Part shown: positions 1 to 8,186 of the stretch, one piece after another
Position numbering within the stretch: the first letter of the stretch is position 1
Layout of the letters: each line of letters starts with the position of its first letter
From: Ramlibacter sp.
GTDB lineage: Bacteria; Pseudomonadota; Gammaproteobacteria; Burkholderiales; Burkholderiaceae_C
Assembly: GCA_016713005.1 (NCBI GenBank)
Contig: JADJPY010000004.1
Location: forward strand, 124,001-188,000
Direction: 5' to 3'
Length of the DNA stretch: 64,000 nucleotides
Notes under the pieces: generated by a model
Databases searched by the model: none
Seen by the model: the letters and a program-made list of their open reading frames with translations, nothing else
What the model was told of the DNA's origin: nothing
Translations under genes and position numbers: made by a program

Positions 1-1168
1 CGCGCACCGTACCCCCGGCACCCGTGCCGCCATCGGCCCGGATGCGCGTGAGCGCAGTCTGCTCGACCAGCTTGCTGGCCACGACCGCAATGCTGCCGCC
101 GGCACCGGCGCCCGAAGCGTCCAGAGTGCCGCCTTGCAGGATCGCCTGGCCACTGACCACGATTGATCCGCCCGCCGCGCTTGGGGCGGTGCCGGTCGCC
201 TCGACCACGCCATTGAGCGTGACCACACGTGCGCTGACCTCAACCGATCCCCCCGAGCCGCCCGCGCGGCTGGCTTCCACCCGGCCGTTCACCTCGGCGA
301 GTTCGGTCGCCTTGAGCACCACCCGGCCACCTTCCACCGTGACGCCGGTGGCGCGGATCAGGCCGCTGTGGCGCAGGCTGGTGGCAAAGATGCCAACAGC
401 GTCCCCTTTGAGCGTGCCCAGGTTGACCGCCCGGTCGCTGGGCGCCTGAACCTCGAGGCGGATGCCCTCCAGGCCACGGCCAGTGACTTCGACTTTCTGC
501 CCTGCCGCCAGGATGGCGGCACCGTTGGGCGCCTCGATCACGGCGCCTGCGTCCACCTGGATGTTGGGCGAAATCAGCACCACGTCGCCGTTGCGGGCGA
601 TCACATTGCCCTGCACCGTGATCCCCCCAGAGGCCACCCCGGCGCCGTCAAACCGCAACCGGCCCGCCTTGGCATCTGCTTCGCTCATGCCCAGCGCCGA
701 GGCGGTAAAGCCCGCCGTGTCCACGACCGCGCCGGCGCCCACCGCAATGCCCGACTGGTTGACCAGCACCACCTTGCCGTTGGAACCCAGCGTGCCGTAA
801 ATCTGCGACGGTGTGTTGGTGACCACGCGGTTGAGCGAGGTGCTGACCGCGTTGGGCTGCTGGATGTACGTCGAATTGCCGACCGGTATCGAAAAACTCT
901 GCCAGTTGATTGCCGAGTGGCTGGTGCCCGCGCCGTTCGTGGTGGTCACGTTCAGGGTCTTGCCCTGGTAGTTCATTGTGGCCGTGCCATGGACGGCGAC
1001 CCCGCCTTGCGGGTTGGCCATCGGCACCGAGGGCACCGCGGCAAACGCGCCGGCAATCGACCAGGCCAGCAGTGAGGGGCGCAAGCGTGCGGCCGGAAAG
1101 CGGGCGCCCTCATGGCGGCTTGTGCGACGAGCGGGGGTGACAGCGGATTTCTTGGTGATGTGGCGCAT
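1..1168 (-). CDS. Filamentous haemagglutinin-like two-partner secretion exoprotein, N-terminal part
   Basis: The reading frame starts at ATG 1168 and runs off the left edge, so only about 389 N-terminal residues are seen. A basic N-terminus (MRHITKK) precedes a hydrophobic stretch (LLAWSIAGAFAA), giving an extended signal peptide of the kind TpsA proteins use. The next 150 or so residues match the TPS secretion domain: INWQSF, then LNRVV, then IYGTLGSNGKV and NQSGI. Glycine-, alanine- and valine-rich beta-helical sequence follows. Such proteins cross the inner membrane by Sec and the outer membrane through a TpsB (FhaC-like) partner, then act as adhesins, haemolysins or CDI proteins. The TpsB gene and the functional C-terminus are outside the window. 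The usual NPNG motif reads NQSG here. The family call is firm; the function of this member is unknown. Confidence 0.85.
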   Translation of the reverse strand, partial: MRHITKKSAVTPARRTSRHEGARFPAARLRPSLLAWSIAGAFAAVPSVPMANPQGGVAVHGTATMNYQGKTLNVTTTNGAGTSHSAINWQSFSIPVGNSTYIQQPNAVSTSLNRVVTNTPSQIYGTLGSNGKVVLVNQSGIAVGAGAVVDTAGFTASALGMSEADAKAGRLRFDGAGVASGGITVQGNVIARNGDVVLISPNIQVDAGAVIEAPNGAAILAAGQKVEVTGRGLEGIRLEVQAPSDRAVNLGTLKGDAVGIFATSLRHSGLIRATGVTVEGGRVVLKATELAEVNGRVEASRAGGSGGSVEVSARVVTLNGVVEATGTAPSAAGGSIVVSGQAILQGGTLDASGAGAGGSIAVVASKLVEQTALTRIRADGGTGAGGTVR

Positions 1169-1306
1169 GTGAGTTCTCCCGGCGACCGAGCTTGCGACCA
1201 CTTTTCGCGCGCGAACGCGCACGACGCGGCATCACCCGATGACCCAATGTGCAAGGTAGCACAGCGGGGGCAGCCGCGCAATCATCCAGACGGGGGAGAA
1301 GCGCAA

Positions 1307-2188
1307 TTAATTCGCGTCTGAAGGCGTCGCATCGGCGCGACGCCCGGGCGCTTGCGCCAGCGTCTGGGCGGCCAGGCACAAATCTGCCCAGGCCTTGGCC
1401 TTGTCGGGCAGGTTGCGCAGCAGGTACGCCGGGTGGTAGGTGACGACCACTGGAATCGACCGCCAATGGTGCACACGACCCCGCAGCTTGCCCAGCGGCT
1501 CGGTGCTTTGCAGCAGCGACTGCACCGCGAAGCGGCCCATCGCGAGAATGATGCGGGGCCTCACCAGCGCCACCTGGCGCTCCAGAAACGGGGCGCATTG
1601 GGCCAATTCACTGGGCTCGGGGTTGCGGTTGCCGGGCGGTCGGCACTTGACGGTGTTGGCGATGTAAACCCCCCCACCCGCCGTGGCGCGGCGATCCAGC
1701 CCGAGGGCGCGCAGCATGTTGTCCAGCAGCTTGCCCGCGGGCCCGACAAAGGGCTCGCCGCTCAGATCCTCCTGCTCGCCCGGCGCCTCGCCAATGACCA
1801 TCCAGTCCACCAGCGGCGCCTGGCCGTCCGACAGGCCCGCCGGGCCTGCACCGAACACCGTGCGGGTGCGCCGCTCGTACAGGGGGCACGCGCGACAACC
1901 CGCCACCGCCTGCTGCAGGGCCGCCCAGTCCAGCGAGGCCGCCGCGGAAGAGCCCCCTGGAGCGATTGCCCTGGACGGCGGGCCTGCGGGCGCCTGAGCC
2001 ACCACGCCAGGAAGCACCGCTGGCCTGGCGGAGATGGGGGGCGCCGTATCGGGGGTTCGCGCCACAGTGGTGGTCGGCGCCGTTCTGGGAGTTTGCGCCG
2101 TTTCGGAGGTCTGCGGCGCGCGCAGCGGCAGATGGATGCCCATTTCCCGCAGCATGGCCTGCTGGCGCGCGTCCAGGTCGACGCTCAC
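1307..2188 (-). CDS. Uracil-DNA glycosylase, family 4 (Fe-S type)
   Basis: Removes uracil from DNA to start base excision repair. The 293-residue protein has a proline/threonine-rich N-terminal tail of about 85 residues followed by the family 4 core. Visible are the cluster cysteines of CRACPLYERR, the active-site motif GEAPG with downstream FVGPAGKLLD, the second cluster-side motif NTVKCRPPGNRNP with a further cysteine in AQCAPF, and the C-terminal HPAYLLR loop that corresponds to the HPSPLS region of other UDGs. The Fe-S core separates it from family 1 Ung. Its ATG overlaps the rimI stop codon as ATGA, so it is probably translationally coupled to rimI and tsaB. The long N-terminal extension is typical of betaproteobacterial members. 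Confidence 0.93.
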   Translation of the reverse strand: MSVDLDARQQAMLREMGIHLPLRAPQTSETAQTPRTAPTTTVARTPDTAPPISARPAVLPGVVAQAPAGPPSRAIAPGGSSAAASLDWAALQQAVAGCRACPLYERRTRTVFGAGPAGLSDGQAPLVDWMVIGEAPGEQEDLSGEPFVGPAGKLLDNMLRALGLDRRATAGGGVYIANTVKCRPPGNRNPEPSELAQCAPFLERQVALVRPRIILAMGRFAVQSLLQSTEPLGKLRGRVHHWRSIPVVVTYHPAYLLRNLPDKAKAWADLCLAAQTLAQAPGRRADATPSDAN

Positions 2189-2673
2189 AGCTTTAGGCTC
2201 ATGATGACGGCGTCTTCACGGGCGCCCGCCTTGCCCGGGTAGTACGCCTTGCGTTCGCCGACTCGGCGAAATCCGTGCCCGTCATACAGGCGCTGCGCCC
2301 TCGTGTTGGACGCCCGAACCTCCAGCCACAGCCACTGGGCCGACTCGGCGCGCGACCACAGCGCCAGCGCGTCCAGCATCACCCGGGCCCAACCCTGACC
2401 CTGGACATCGGGGGCGACCGTGATGTTCAGCAAATGCACTTCATCCACGCCCTTCATGGCCACGAAATAACCCAGCAGGGTCTCGCCGGCCAGCAACAGT
2501 CGGACCTGGTAGCCGGCGCGCACCGAATCGGTGAAATTGCCCTCGGTCCAGGGGTGTTCGTAGGCCAGCGTCTCCACCGCCATGACCCGGGCCAGCTGAC
2601 GGTGGTCACCCGCCGCAAGGTCCTCAAAACGCGCCTCGAGCATCTGTGTGTCGGTGTTGAGCACGGCGCTCAT
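2185..2673 (-). CDS. rimI: Ribosomal protein S18 alanine N-acetyltransferase
   Basis: A GNAT-fold acetyltransferase of 162 residues that acetylates the N-terminal alanine of ribosomal protein S18 in the cytoplasm. The acetyl-CoA binding signature VAPDVQGQGWARVML and the C-terminal RAQRLYDGHGFRRVG, followed by a YYPGK loop, fit RimI. It lies directly after tsaB, 44 bp away, and overlaps the uracil-DNA glycosylase gene by 4 bp. A tsaB-rimI pair is common in proteobacteria and supports the assignment over a generic GNAT enzyme. The substrate itself is assigned from family knowledge. Confidence 0.92.
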   Translation of the reverse strand: MSAVLNTDTQMLEARFEDLAAGDHRQLARVMAVETLAYEHPWTEGNFTDSVRAGYQVRLLLAGETLLGYFVAMKGVDEVHLLNITVAPDVQGQGWARVMLDALALWSRAESAQWLWLEVRASNTRAQRLYDGHGFRRVGERKAYYPGKAGAREDAVIMSLKL

Positions 2674-2717
2674 GGCGTGGTCCAGGAGGGGATGGTGGAA
2701 AGGTGGTGGATCAACGC

Positions 2718-3401
2718 TCAGGCGGACCGGCTTGCCGCGTCGGCCTGGCGCTCAAGCGTGGTTTTAGCAACTTTGTCGCGAATGTAAAGCGGCAAGGCCT
2801 GTTCGGGCGGCACCGCGGCGCCGCTCGCCAGCAGCCCGGGGGCAAGGCGGACCAGCGCCGTCGCCGTGGGGCGGCAGGCGAAACGCCGGCCCTGCGGCAG
2901 TCGCGCGCCATAGGCATCCAGGGCATTGCCCGCCAGCAGCCAGCCCGGCTCCAATTCCAGGAATTCCGGCGAAATCAGGCTTGAGCCCCCGTCAATACTG
3001 GAAAGTTCGCTATCAAAATCATAGCGTCCGGAATACACCTGATCCATGCGCGCATCCAGTACCGCGTGCACCTGGCGCGCGCCGGTGTGTTCGCGCGCCT
3101 CCTCGGCCACCGCCCACAGCGTGTTGACCGGCAACAACGGCACGCCTGCGCCAAAACCCAGGCCCTGCGCCACCGCGCAGGCCGTGCGCACGCCGGTGAA
3201 CGAGCCCGGCCCGCGCCCGAACACGATGGCGTCAAGCTCCGCCAGGGTGAGGCCGGCCCGGGCCATCAGGGTCAGGATCGCCGGCAACAGCGTGGCGGAC
3301 GCCTGCGCGCCGCTCGCAGCGGTGTGCGCCAGCACCTCGCCATCGCGGGCCACAGCCAGCGAGAGGATGTCGGTGCTGGTGTCCAGCGCGAGCAGCTTCA
3401 T
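2718..3401 (-). CDS. tsaB: tRNA threonylcarbamoyladenosine biosynthesis protein TsaB
   Basis: Partner of TsaD and TsaE in making the t6A modification of ANN-decoding tRNAs. The ASKHA-fold features are clear: N-terminal MKLLALDTSTD and the conserved GRGPGSFTGVR segment. I chose ATG 3401 rather than the upstream in-frame start at 3419 because homologues begin with the strand containing LLALDTS, and the extra six residues (MVSNCI) lie partly in a dispersed repeat. The product is 227 residues. A copy of the 54-bp repeat (2972-3025) lies inside the gene and encodes about 18 residues around DSELSSIDGGSS without breaking the frame. TsaC/Sua5, which supplies the threonylcarbamoyl-AMP substrate, is encoded nearby. 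Confidence 0.93.
   Translation of the reverse strand: MKLLALDTSTDILSLAVARDGEVLAHTAASGAQASATLLPAILTLMARAGLTLAELDAIVFGRGPGSFTGVRTACAVAQGLGFGAGVPLLPVNTLWAVAEEAREHTGARQVHAVLDARMDQVYSGRYDFDSELSSIDGGSSLISPEFLELEPGWLLAGNALDAYGARLPQGRRFACRPTATALVRLAPGLLASGAAVPPEQALPLYIRDKVAKTTLERQADAASRSA
2972..3025 (+). repeat. 54-bp dispersed repeat, copy R1 (inside tsaB)
   Basis: Starts with AAATC, has the central block GAGCCCCCGTC and ends in the inverted repeat GCTAT-caaaatc-ATAGC at 3009-3025. It lies within tsaB, antisense to it, and keeps the reading frame. It aligns over its full length with six other copies in this window. Confidence 0.85.
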
Positions 3402-3417
3402 GATGCAGTTACTGACC

Positions 3418-3472
3418 AAAATCTGGCTCTGGGCCGCGTGGATGCTCGATACTTTGCTATCAAATCAATAGC
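3418..3472 (+). repeat. 54-bp dispersed repeat, copy R2 (upstream of tsaB)
   Basis: Starts AAAATCTGGCTCT and ends in GCTAT-caaatca-ATAGC. The middle is more diverged (GGGCCGCGTGG) than in other copies. It sits between the divergent tsaB and dacB starts, a gap of 121 bp, so it makes up almost half of their shared upstream region. Confidence 0.75.
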
Positions 3473-3522
3473 GATTCGGGGGAGCGTGGCAGGCGTGCAA
3501 CCCGGCGGCCGATAATTGGCTG

Positions 3523-4950
3523 ATGCTGTCCAACCGCCTCTTTCCGGCTTGCCCCCGGGCCTTCATGCTGGCCTCGCTGCTGACGCTGGGCGCGGCCGCA
3601 AGCCCCGCCCAGAGTTTACCCGCCGAGGTCACGGCCGCCCTCGCCAAAGCCAGAGTCCCGTCCGATGCGCTGACCGTGCTGGTGACCGATGTGGACGGCC
3701 GGATCCCGCCCCGGCTGGCGCACCGCGCAGGTGCTGCCGTGAACCCGGCCTCAATCATGAAGCTGGTGACCACTTACGCCGCAATCGAGCATCTGGGGGT
3801 GGGCTGGACCTGGCGGACGCCGGTCTATCTGGACGGGCCGATCCAGGGCGACGTGCTCCAGGGCAATGTGTACATCCGGGGACAGGGCGACCCGAAGCTG
3901 GTGGTGGAGCGGCTGTGGCTGTTGCTGCGCCGCCTGCAGGGCCTGGGCATCCGCAGCATCCAGGGCGACATCGTGCTGGACCACAGCGCGTTCGAGGCGG
4001 TGGCCACAGACCCGGCGGCCTTTGACGGCGAGCCGCTGCGTCCCTACAACGCAGCGCCGGACGCACTGTTGCTGAACTACAAGTCGTTCGCGCTCACGCT
4101 GGTGCCGGACGCGCGCAACGGCGTGGCCCAGGTGCATCTGGAGCCACCGCTGTGGGGCGTGCGCGTGCCTCGCAGCGTCCCGCTGGCCGCAGCGGCCGAG
4201 TGCGGGGACTGGCGCACCGCACTCAAGGCCGATTTCAGCGATCCGTCACAGATCCGCTTGGGCGGCGTGTTCGCCGCCGGGTGTGGTGAAAAGGTCTGGC
4301 CCGTGGCCTACGCCGACCCGGCAAGCTTTGCTGCGCGCGCGGTCGAAGGCCTGTGGCGACAGACGGGCGGCCAGCTCACCGGCCGGGTGCGCGACGGCAA
4401 CGTCCCTGCCGCACTGGTGCCGACATTCGAACTCGTATCGCCGGCGCTGCCCGAGGTGATCCGGGACATCAACAAGTACAGCAACAACGTGATGGCCCAG
4501 CAGCTGTTCCTCACGCTCAGCCTGAACGCCCGGGGCAACGGCACACTGGCCGGCTCGCGCGAGCTGGTGCGCGCCTGGTGGAAAGAGCGCTTTGGCGACG
4601 CCGAGACCCCGGTGCTGGACAACGGTGCCGGGCTGAGCCGGACGGAACGCATCAGCGCCCAGGCGCTGGGCCGGTTGTTGCAGGCGGCCTGGGCCTCGCC
4701 CCAGATGCCCGAACTGGTGTCTTCCCTGCCCGTCACAGGCGTGGACGGCACCTTGCGGCGCAGCAAGGCCCGCGCAGGGGGAGCCGCTCACCTGAAGACC
4801 GGCAGTCTGCGCGACGTCACCGGCGTTGCCGGTTATGTGCACGCCGCCAGCGGGCGGCGCTACGTGCTGGTGGCCATCGTGAACCACCCTGGTGCTGCGG
4901 TGGCGCGGCCGGCCATTGAAGCCCTGATCGACTGGGCCCAGCGCGACTGA
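3523..4950 (+). CDS. dacB: D-alanyl-D-alanine carboxypeptidase/endopeptidase (PBP4, DacB)
   Basis: A periplasmic class C penicillin-binding protein that trims or cleaves peptidoglycan peptide cross-links. The 475-residue product has a signal peptide (FMLASLLTLGAAASPAQS). The three penicillin-binding motifs are in order: SIMK around residue 78 (SxxK serine), SNN near residue 326 in KYSNNVMAQQ, and KTG near residue 426 in LKTGSLRDVTG. The long insert between the first and second motifs is typical of the PBP4/DacB family. The gene lies 15 bp upstream of a SemiSWEET gene and may be cotranscribed with it, though no functional link is evident. Confidence 0.95.
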   Translation: MLSNRLFPACPRAFMLASLLTLGAAASPAQSLPAEVTAALAKARVPSDALTVLVTDVDGRIPPRLAHRAGAAVNPASIMKLVTTYAAIEHLGVGWTWRTPVYLDGPIQGDVLQGNVYIRGQGDPKLVVERLWLLLRRLQGLGIRSIQGDIVLDHSAFEAVATDPAAFDGEPLRPYNAAPDALLLNYKSFALTLVPDARNGVAQVHLEPPLWGVRVPRSVPLAAAAECGDWRTALKADFSDPSQIRLGGVFAAGCGEKVWPVAYADPASFAARAVEGLWRQTGGQLTGRVRDGNVPAALVPTFELVSPALPEVIRDINKYSNNVMAQQLFLTLSLNARGNGTLAGSRELVRAWWKERFGDAETPVLDNGAGLSRTERISAQALGRLLQAAWASPQMPELVSSLPVTGVDGTLRRSKARAGGAAHLKTGSLRDVTGVAGYVHAASGRRYVLVAIVNHPGAAVARPAIEALIDWAQRD

Positions 4951-4965
4951 GACACCCTGCAAAAA

Positions 4966-5220
4966 ATGAACCTCTCCGAACTCACCGGCTACGCCGCTGC
5001 CCTGCTCACCACGGCGGCCTTTGTGCCACAGGCCTGGCTGACCTTTCGCACGCGCGACGTGAGCGGCATTTCGCTGGGCATGTACAGCGTGTTCACCGCA
5101 GGGGTGGCGCTGTGGCTGGTCTACGGTCTGCTGCTGGGTGCCTGGCCGGTGGTGGCCGCCAACGCCGTCACGCTGGCGCTGGCCGTGGCCATCCTGGTGA
5201 TGAAACTGCGCTTTCGCTGA
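4966..5220 (+). CDS. SemiSWEET-family sugar transporter (PQ-loop/MtN3)
   Basis: An 84-residue membrane protein with three predicted helices, the size of a bacterial SemiSWEET half-transporter, which works as a dimer. The PQ motif is present in the first helix (TTAAFVPQAWLTF), followed by the conserved RTRDVSGISLGMY loop leading into helix two. The last two helices are WLVYGLLLGAWPVVAANAV and LALAVAILVMKL. SemiSWEETs move sugars down their gradients; the substrate cannot be read from the sequence. It follows dacB by 15 bp. Confidence 0.9.
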   Translation: MNLSELTGYAAALLTTAAFVPQAWLTFRTRDVSGISLGMYSVFTAGVALWLVYGLLLGAWPVVAANAVTLALAVAILVMKLRFR

Positions 5221-5290
5221 GCGCAGCACGCTCAGTAGTTCCCCCCATGGCGGCGGTCGCCTGCGAGACGTAACATGCTTTTACAAAAAT

Positions 5291-5304
5291 AGAACGACCG
5301 TTCT
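5291..5304. promoter_or_regulatory. Perfect palindrome, candidate TetR-family operator
   Basis: AGAACGACCGTTCT has two 6-bp arms around a 2-bp spacer, in an AT-rich stretch ending 20 bp upstream of the SGNH lipoprotein ATG. A/T-flanked AGAACGnnCGTTCT palindromes are typical of TetR-family operators. The position over the expected promoter or 5' leader suggests repression of the lipoprotein-ompW pair. No TetR gene is in the window. Confidence 0.5.
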
Positions 5305-5324
5305 TTTTTAACCACGGAGCAGAC

Positions 5325-6413
5325 ATGAAACGCATCCCGCATACGCTGGCCTCGCTGGCAGCCGCCCTCTTGGTGGCCGCCTGCGGCGGCGGCGGGGCCG
5401 GCAACCAGGCCCCCAGCTTCAACTACACCGCCCTCGTCACCTTCGGGGACAGCCTGAGTGACGTAGGCACCCACAACGTGGGCACGATTGCCGGACTGGG
5501 CGCGATGACGGGCGGCGCCGGCCGCTGGACCATCAACAGCACCACAGGCGGCGAAATGTGGGTGGAGCGGCTGGCCAGCCAGCTCGGCCTGCCCGCGCCA
5601 TGCGCGGCAGAAACCGGCCTGTCACCCAGCGGGGGCTTGGGCGTCACCGGCGCGGCGATCACCGCGCAGGCGGGCTGCCTGAATTACGCGCAAGGCAGCG
5701 CACGGGTCACCGACCCGGCGGGTCCGAACTCCATCGCGTTGCAAAGTGCCCCGTACAACCAGAGCACGCTGGGCCTGATCGCCAAACCCATCGCCAACCA
5801 GATTGCGGCGCACCTTGCCGCCAACTCGGGCAGCTTCAGTGGCACCGAGCTGGTGACTGTGCTGGCGGGTGCCAACGACATCTTCATGCAACTGGCCTTC
5901 TACGGCACGCCGCTGGGCGCGAGCACGCCGGAAGATGCCGTCATCGCCGCAGCGACCGCCGGCGCCACCCTGGGAGGGCTGATCAAGACCCAGATGGTGG
6001 CCAAGGGTGCCAAGCGCATCCTGGTGCTCAACGTGCCCGATGTCGCCGGCACACCGTTTGCCAAGGCACAAAGCCTGGACACCCAGGGCCTGATCGACGC
6101 CATGGTGCAGGCGTTCAATGGCCAGCTGGCGGCGCAATTGGCCGGCGTGCCCGAGGTGCGGCTCGCTGACAGCTACACCGTCAGCAAGGACCAGGGCGCC
6201 AATCCGGCCCTGTATGGTCTGACCAATGTCACCAATGTGGCCTGTGGTGCCAATACGCTGGGCACCACCTCGCTGGTGTGCAACGCCAGCAATGTGGTCG
6301 GGGGAGATGTGTCCCGCTACCAGTTTGCCGACGATGTGCACCCCACCCCGTACGGACACCAGTTGCTCGCCCAGTTTGCGGCCAGCGAACTGGCCAAGGC
6401 CGGCTGGCTCTAG
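5325..6413 (+). CDS. SGNH/GDSL hydrolase lipoprotein (putative esterase/lipase)
   Basis: A 362-residue lipoprotein. The signal sequence ends in the lipobox VAAC at residues 17-20 and is followed by a run of glycines. The SGNH blocks are intact: block I FGDSLSDVG with the nucleophile serine, block III AGANDIF with the oxyanion asparagine, and block V DDVHPTPYGH with catalytic Asp and His. It resembles secreted or autotransported GDSL esterases. The cargo domain stands alone, without an autotransporter barrel. It is followed after 15 bp by an OmpW-family porin gene, so the two are probably cotranscribed from a promoter overlapping the palindrome at 5291-5304. A hydrophobic ester substrate is likely but not shown by sequence. 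Confidence 0.88.
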   Translation: MKRIPHTLASLAAALLVAACGGGGAGNQAPSFNYTALVTFGDSLSDVGTHNVGTIAGLGAMTGGAGRWTINSTTGGEMWVERLASQLGLPAPCAAETGLSPSGGLGVTGAAITAQAGCLNYAQGSARVTDPAGPNSIALQSAPYNQSTLGLIAKPIANQIAAHLAANSGSFSGTELVTVLAGANDIFMQLAFYGTPLGASTPEDAVIAAATAGATLGGLIKTQMVAKGAKRILVLNVPDVAGTPFAKAQSLDTQGLIDAMVQAFNGQLAAQLAGVPEVRLADSYTVSKDQGANPALYGLTNVTNVACGANTLGTTSLVCNASNVVGGDVSRYQFADDVHPTPYGHQLLAQFAASELAKAGWL

Positions 6414-6428
6414 GCAGGAGAACAACCC

Positions 6429-7088
6429 ATGAAACTCACATTGACCCTCCTCGCGTTGAGCGCAGCGGCCGGCGTTGCACAGGCCCAGACGGCCGGCACC
6501 TGGCTGTGGCGCGCGGGCGCAACCCAGATCTCGCCGGATGTGACCAGCGGCAACCTCAGTGCGCCCAGCCTGCCGGGCACGCAGGCGGACATCACTTCGG
6601 CCTCCCAGCTGTCGGGCGGCATCACCTACATGGTCAACGACCACCTGGCGGTGGACGTCCCGCTGGCCGCACCGTTCCGGCACAACCTGCTGGGGGCAGG
6701 CGCCATCGCGGGGGTCGGCAAGATTGGTGACGTCAAGGCGCTGCCGGTCACGGTGTTGATGCAATACCGGTTCGGCGAGGCCAAATCGCAGTTCCGTCCG
6801 TATGTGGGCGCCGGCCCGACCTACGCCAAATTCTTCGGCGAGCGCGGCACCGGCACGCTGACGGCGCTGACCAACCCGGGTGGCCCCGCCACCTTGCTGT
6901 CGGTGCAGTCCAAGTTCGGCTTTACGCTCCAGGCCGGTGCGGCGTTCCAGTTGAGTGAACGCTGGCATGTGGACCTGATGGTGGCCAAGACCTTCCTGAA
7001 GACCCGAACCACGCTGTCCACGGGACAGACGCTGGACGCCAAGCTGGACCCGATGACTTTCAGCATCGGGATCGGGTCACGCTTCTGA
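6429..7088 (+). CDS. OmpW family outer-membrane protein
   Basis: A 219-residue outer-membrane beta-barrel of the OmpW/AlkL family, which forms narrow channels for small hydrophobic compounds. A signal peptide (MKLTLTLLALSAAAGVAQA) is followed by the typical GTWLWRAGATQISP start, LSGGITYMVNDHLAVD, the family signature ALPVTVLMQYRF, and RPYVGAGPTYAKFF. The chain ends with aromatic SIGIGSRF, as expected for BAM recognition. Pairing with an upstream SGNH esterase suggests uptake or handling of lipids or esters. That pairing is inference. Confidence 0.93.
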   Translation: MKLTLTLLALSAAAGVAQAQTAGTWLWRAGATQISPDVTSGNLSAPSLPGTQADITSASQLSGGITYMVNDHLAVDVPLAAPFRHNLLGAGAIAGVGKIGDVKALPVTVLMQYRFGEAKSQFRPYVGAGPTYAKFFGERGTGTLTALTNPGGPATLLSVQSKFGFTLQAGAAFQLSERWHVDLMVAKTFLKTRTTLSTGQTLDAKLDPMTFSIGIGSRF

Positions 7089-7119
7089 GACGGCCTCGCA
7101 GGGGGGCCGGTCGCAGAGC

Positions 7120-8121
7120 CTACCAGCGCGAGGCGAGGCTGTTTTTGGCCTGGGTGCCCCAGAGGGTATGGGACGCCGGGGTCGGGTACACCTGATCGGC
7201 GAACACATACTTCGTGTAGTCCTGTCCCGCCGTGATCGTGGCGGTGGTGCACAGGGCGGAATTGATCTTTCCGTTGCCGGTGCCGATGCCATTGCCGGCA
7301 TCGGCCGCCGTGGTGGCATCGCAGGCGGCGGCAGTCGCATTGGTCAGCGAGTAGCTGCTCGGGTTCGTCGTCAGCAGGTTGAAGTAGGCCGCAGTGTCGA
7401 CATACAACACGTTGGCGCCCAGATCGGCGATCGAGATCAGCAACGCCTGGTTGAAGTTGGCGCTGGCCTGGGACAACAGGCTGGTCTGGCTGATGGCGGT
7501 CGCCCAGGGCGACTTGGACAGGTCATAGACGCCGGCCACCACCACGTACTTGGCACCGTTGTTCACGAGCCGGCGGACCTGGGTGCCCAGGTCGGTGCCC
7601 GCCTGCGAAATGTTGGCCAGTGCCTGCCCCTGCGTGATCGTCCCGCCAAACGGAACGCTGACCGCCGGATCCAGCACCCGCATCACATTGACGATGATGT
7701 CGCTGTAGCCGCCGTTGATCAGCGCCACATCGTTCGCTCCAAACGCGCTGACGCCCAGGAAGGTGGTGATCTGGGCCTGGATGGTCGGGGCCGCGCCGGC
7801 CGCCGCGTCCGGCGTCTGGGTGATGCGCGCGTTGCCCGTGGCATAGGACACGCCGGAGGCATCCAGTGCCACCGTCAGCGTCTTGCCATAGGTGGACGCC
7901 AGCTTCTGGGTCCAGATATTCACAGTCGCTGCATTGAAGGGCGCGTCGTCCACGGTGTAGCGTGTGCCGCCCTGGCCAAGATCGCTGAACGCGTCGCCAA
8001 ATGAAATGAAGCGCGAGGGCTTCAGGGCCGACTCGATCGTGCTCGAACCGCAACCCGCCAGGAGGCTGGCGCTCAGGGCAGCCGCCACCATCACCACGCG
8101 GCGCAACCAGGCATTTGTCAT
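7120..8121 (-). CDS. SGNH-fold lipoprotein lacking the nucleophile serine (probable pseudoenzyme)
   Basis: A 333-residue protein of the same family as the lipoprotein encoded at 5325-6413. I chose ATG 8121 because it is preceded by GGAGA and opens a lipoprotein signal (MTNAWLRR, then SASLLAGC); the longer frame from 8235 would overlap sua5. Block I reads FGDAFSDLG: the catalytic serine codon is GCG (Ala). Block III reads NGGYSDI, where the intact paralogue has AGANDI, so the oxyanion Asn is also missing. Block V keeps Asp and His (FADQVYPTPASH). The reading frame is otherwise undamaged, which suggests a retained non-catalytic role, such as binding, or altered chemistry, rather than decay. It converges on ompW with a gap of 31 bp. 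Confidence 0.8.
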   Translation of the reverse strand: MTNAWLRRVVMVAAALSASLLAGCGSSTIESALKPSRFISFGDAFSDLGQGGTRYTVDDAPFNAATVNIWTQKLASTYGKTLTVALDASGVSYATGNARITQTPDAAAGAAPTIQAQITTFLGVSAFGANDVALINGGYSDIIVNVMRVLDPAVSVPFGGTITQGQALANISQAGTDLGTQVRRLVNNGAKYVVVAGVYDLSKSPWATAISQTSLLSQASANFNQALLISIADLGANVLYVDTAAYFNLLTTNPSSYSLTNATAAACDATTAADAGNGIGTGNGKINSALCTTATITAGQDYTKYVFADQVYPTPASHTLWGTQAKNSLASRW

Positions 8122-8186
8122 TGAAATCTCCACTGTTCCTAACCCGTATCTTACCCAGCCGCCCGTGCGCAACGGCGCCCGGGGCA

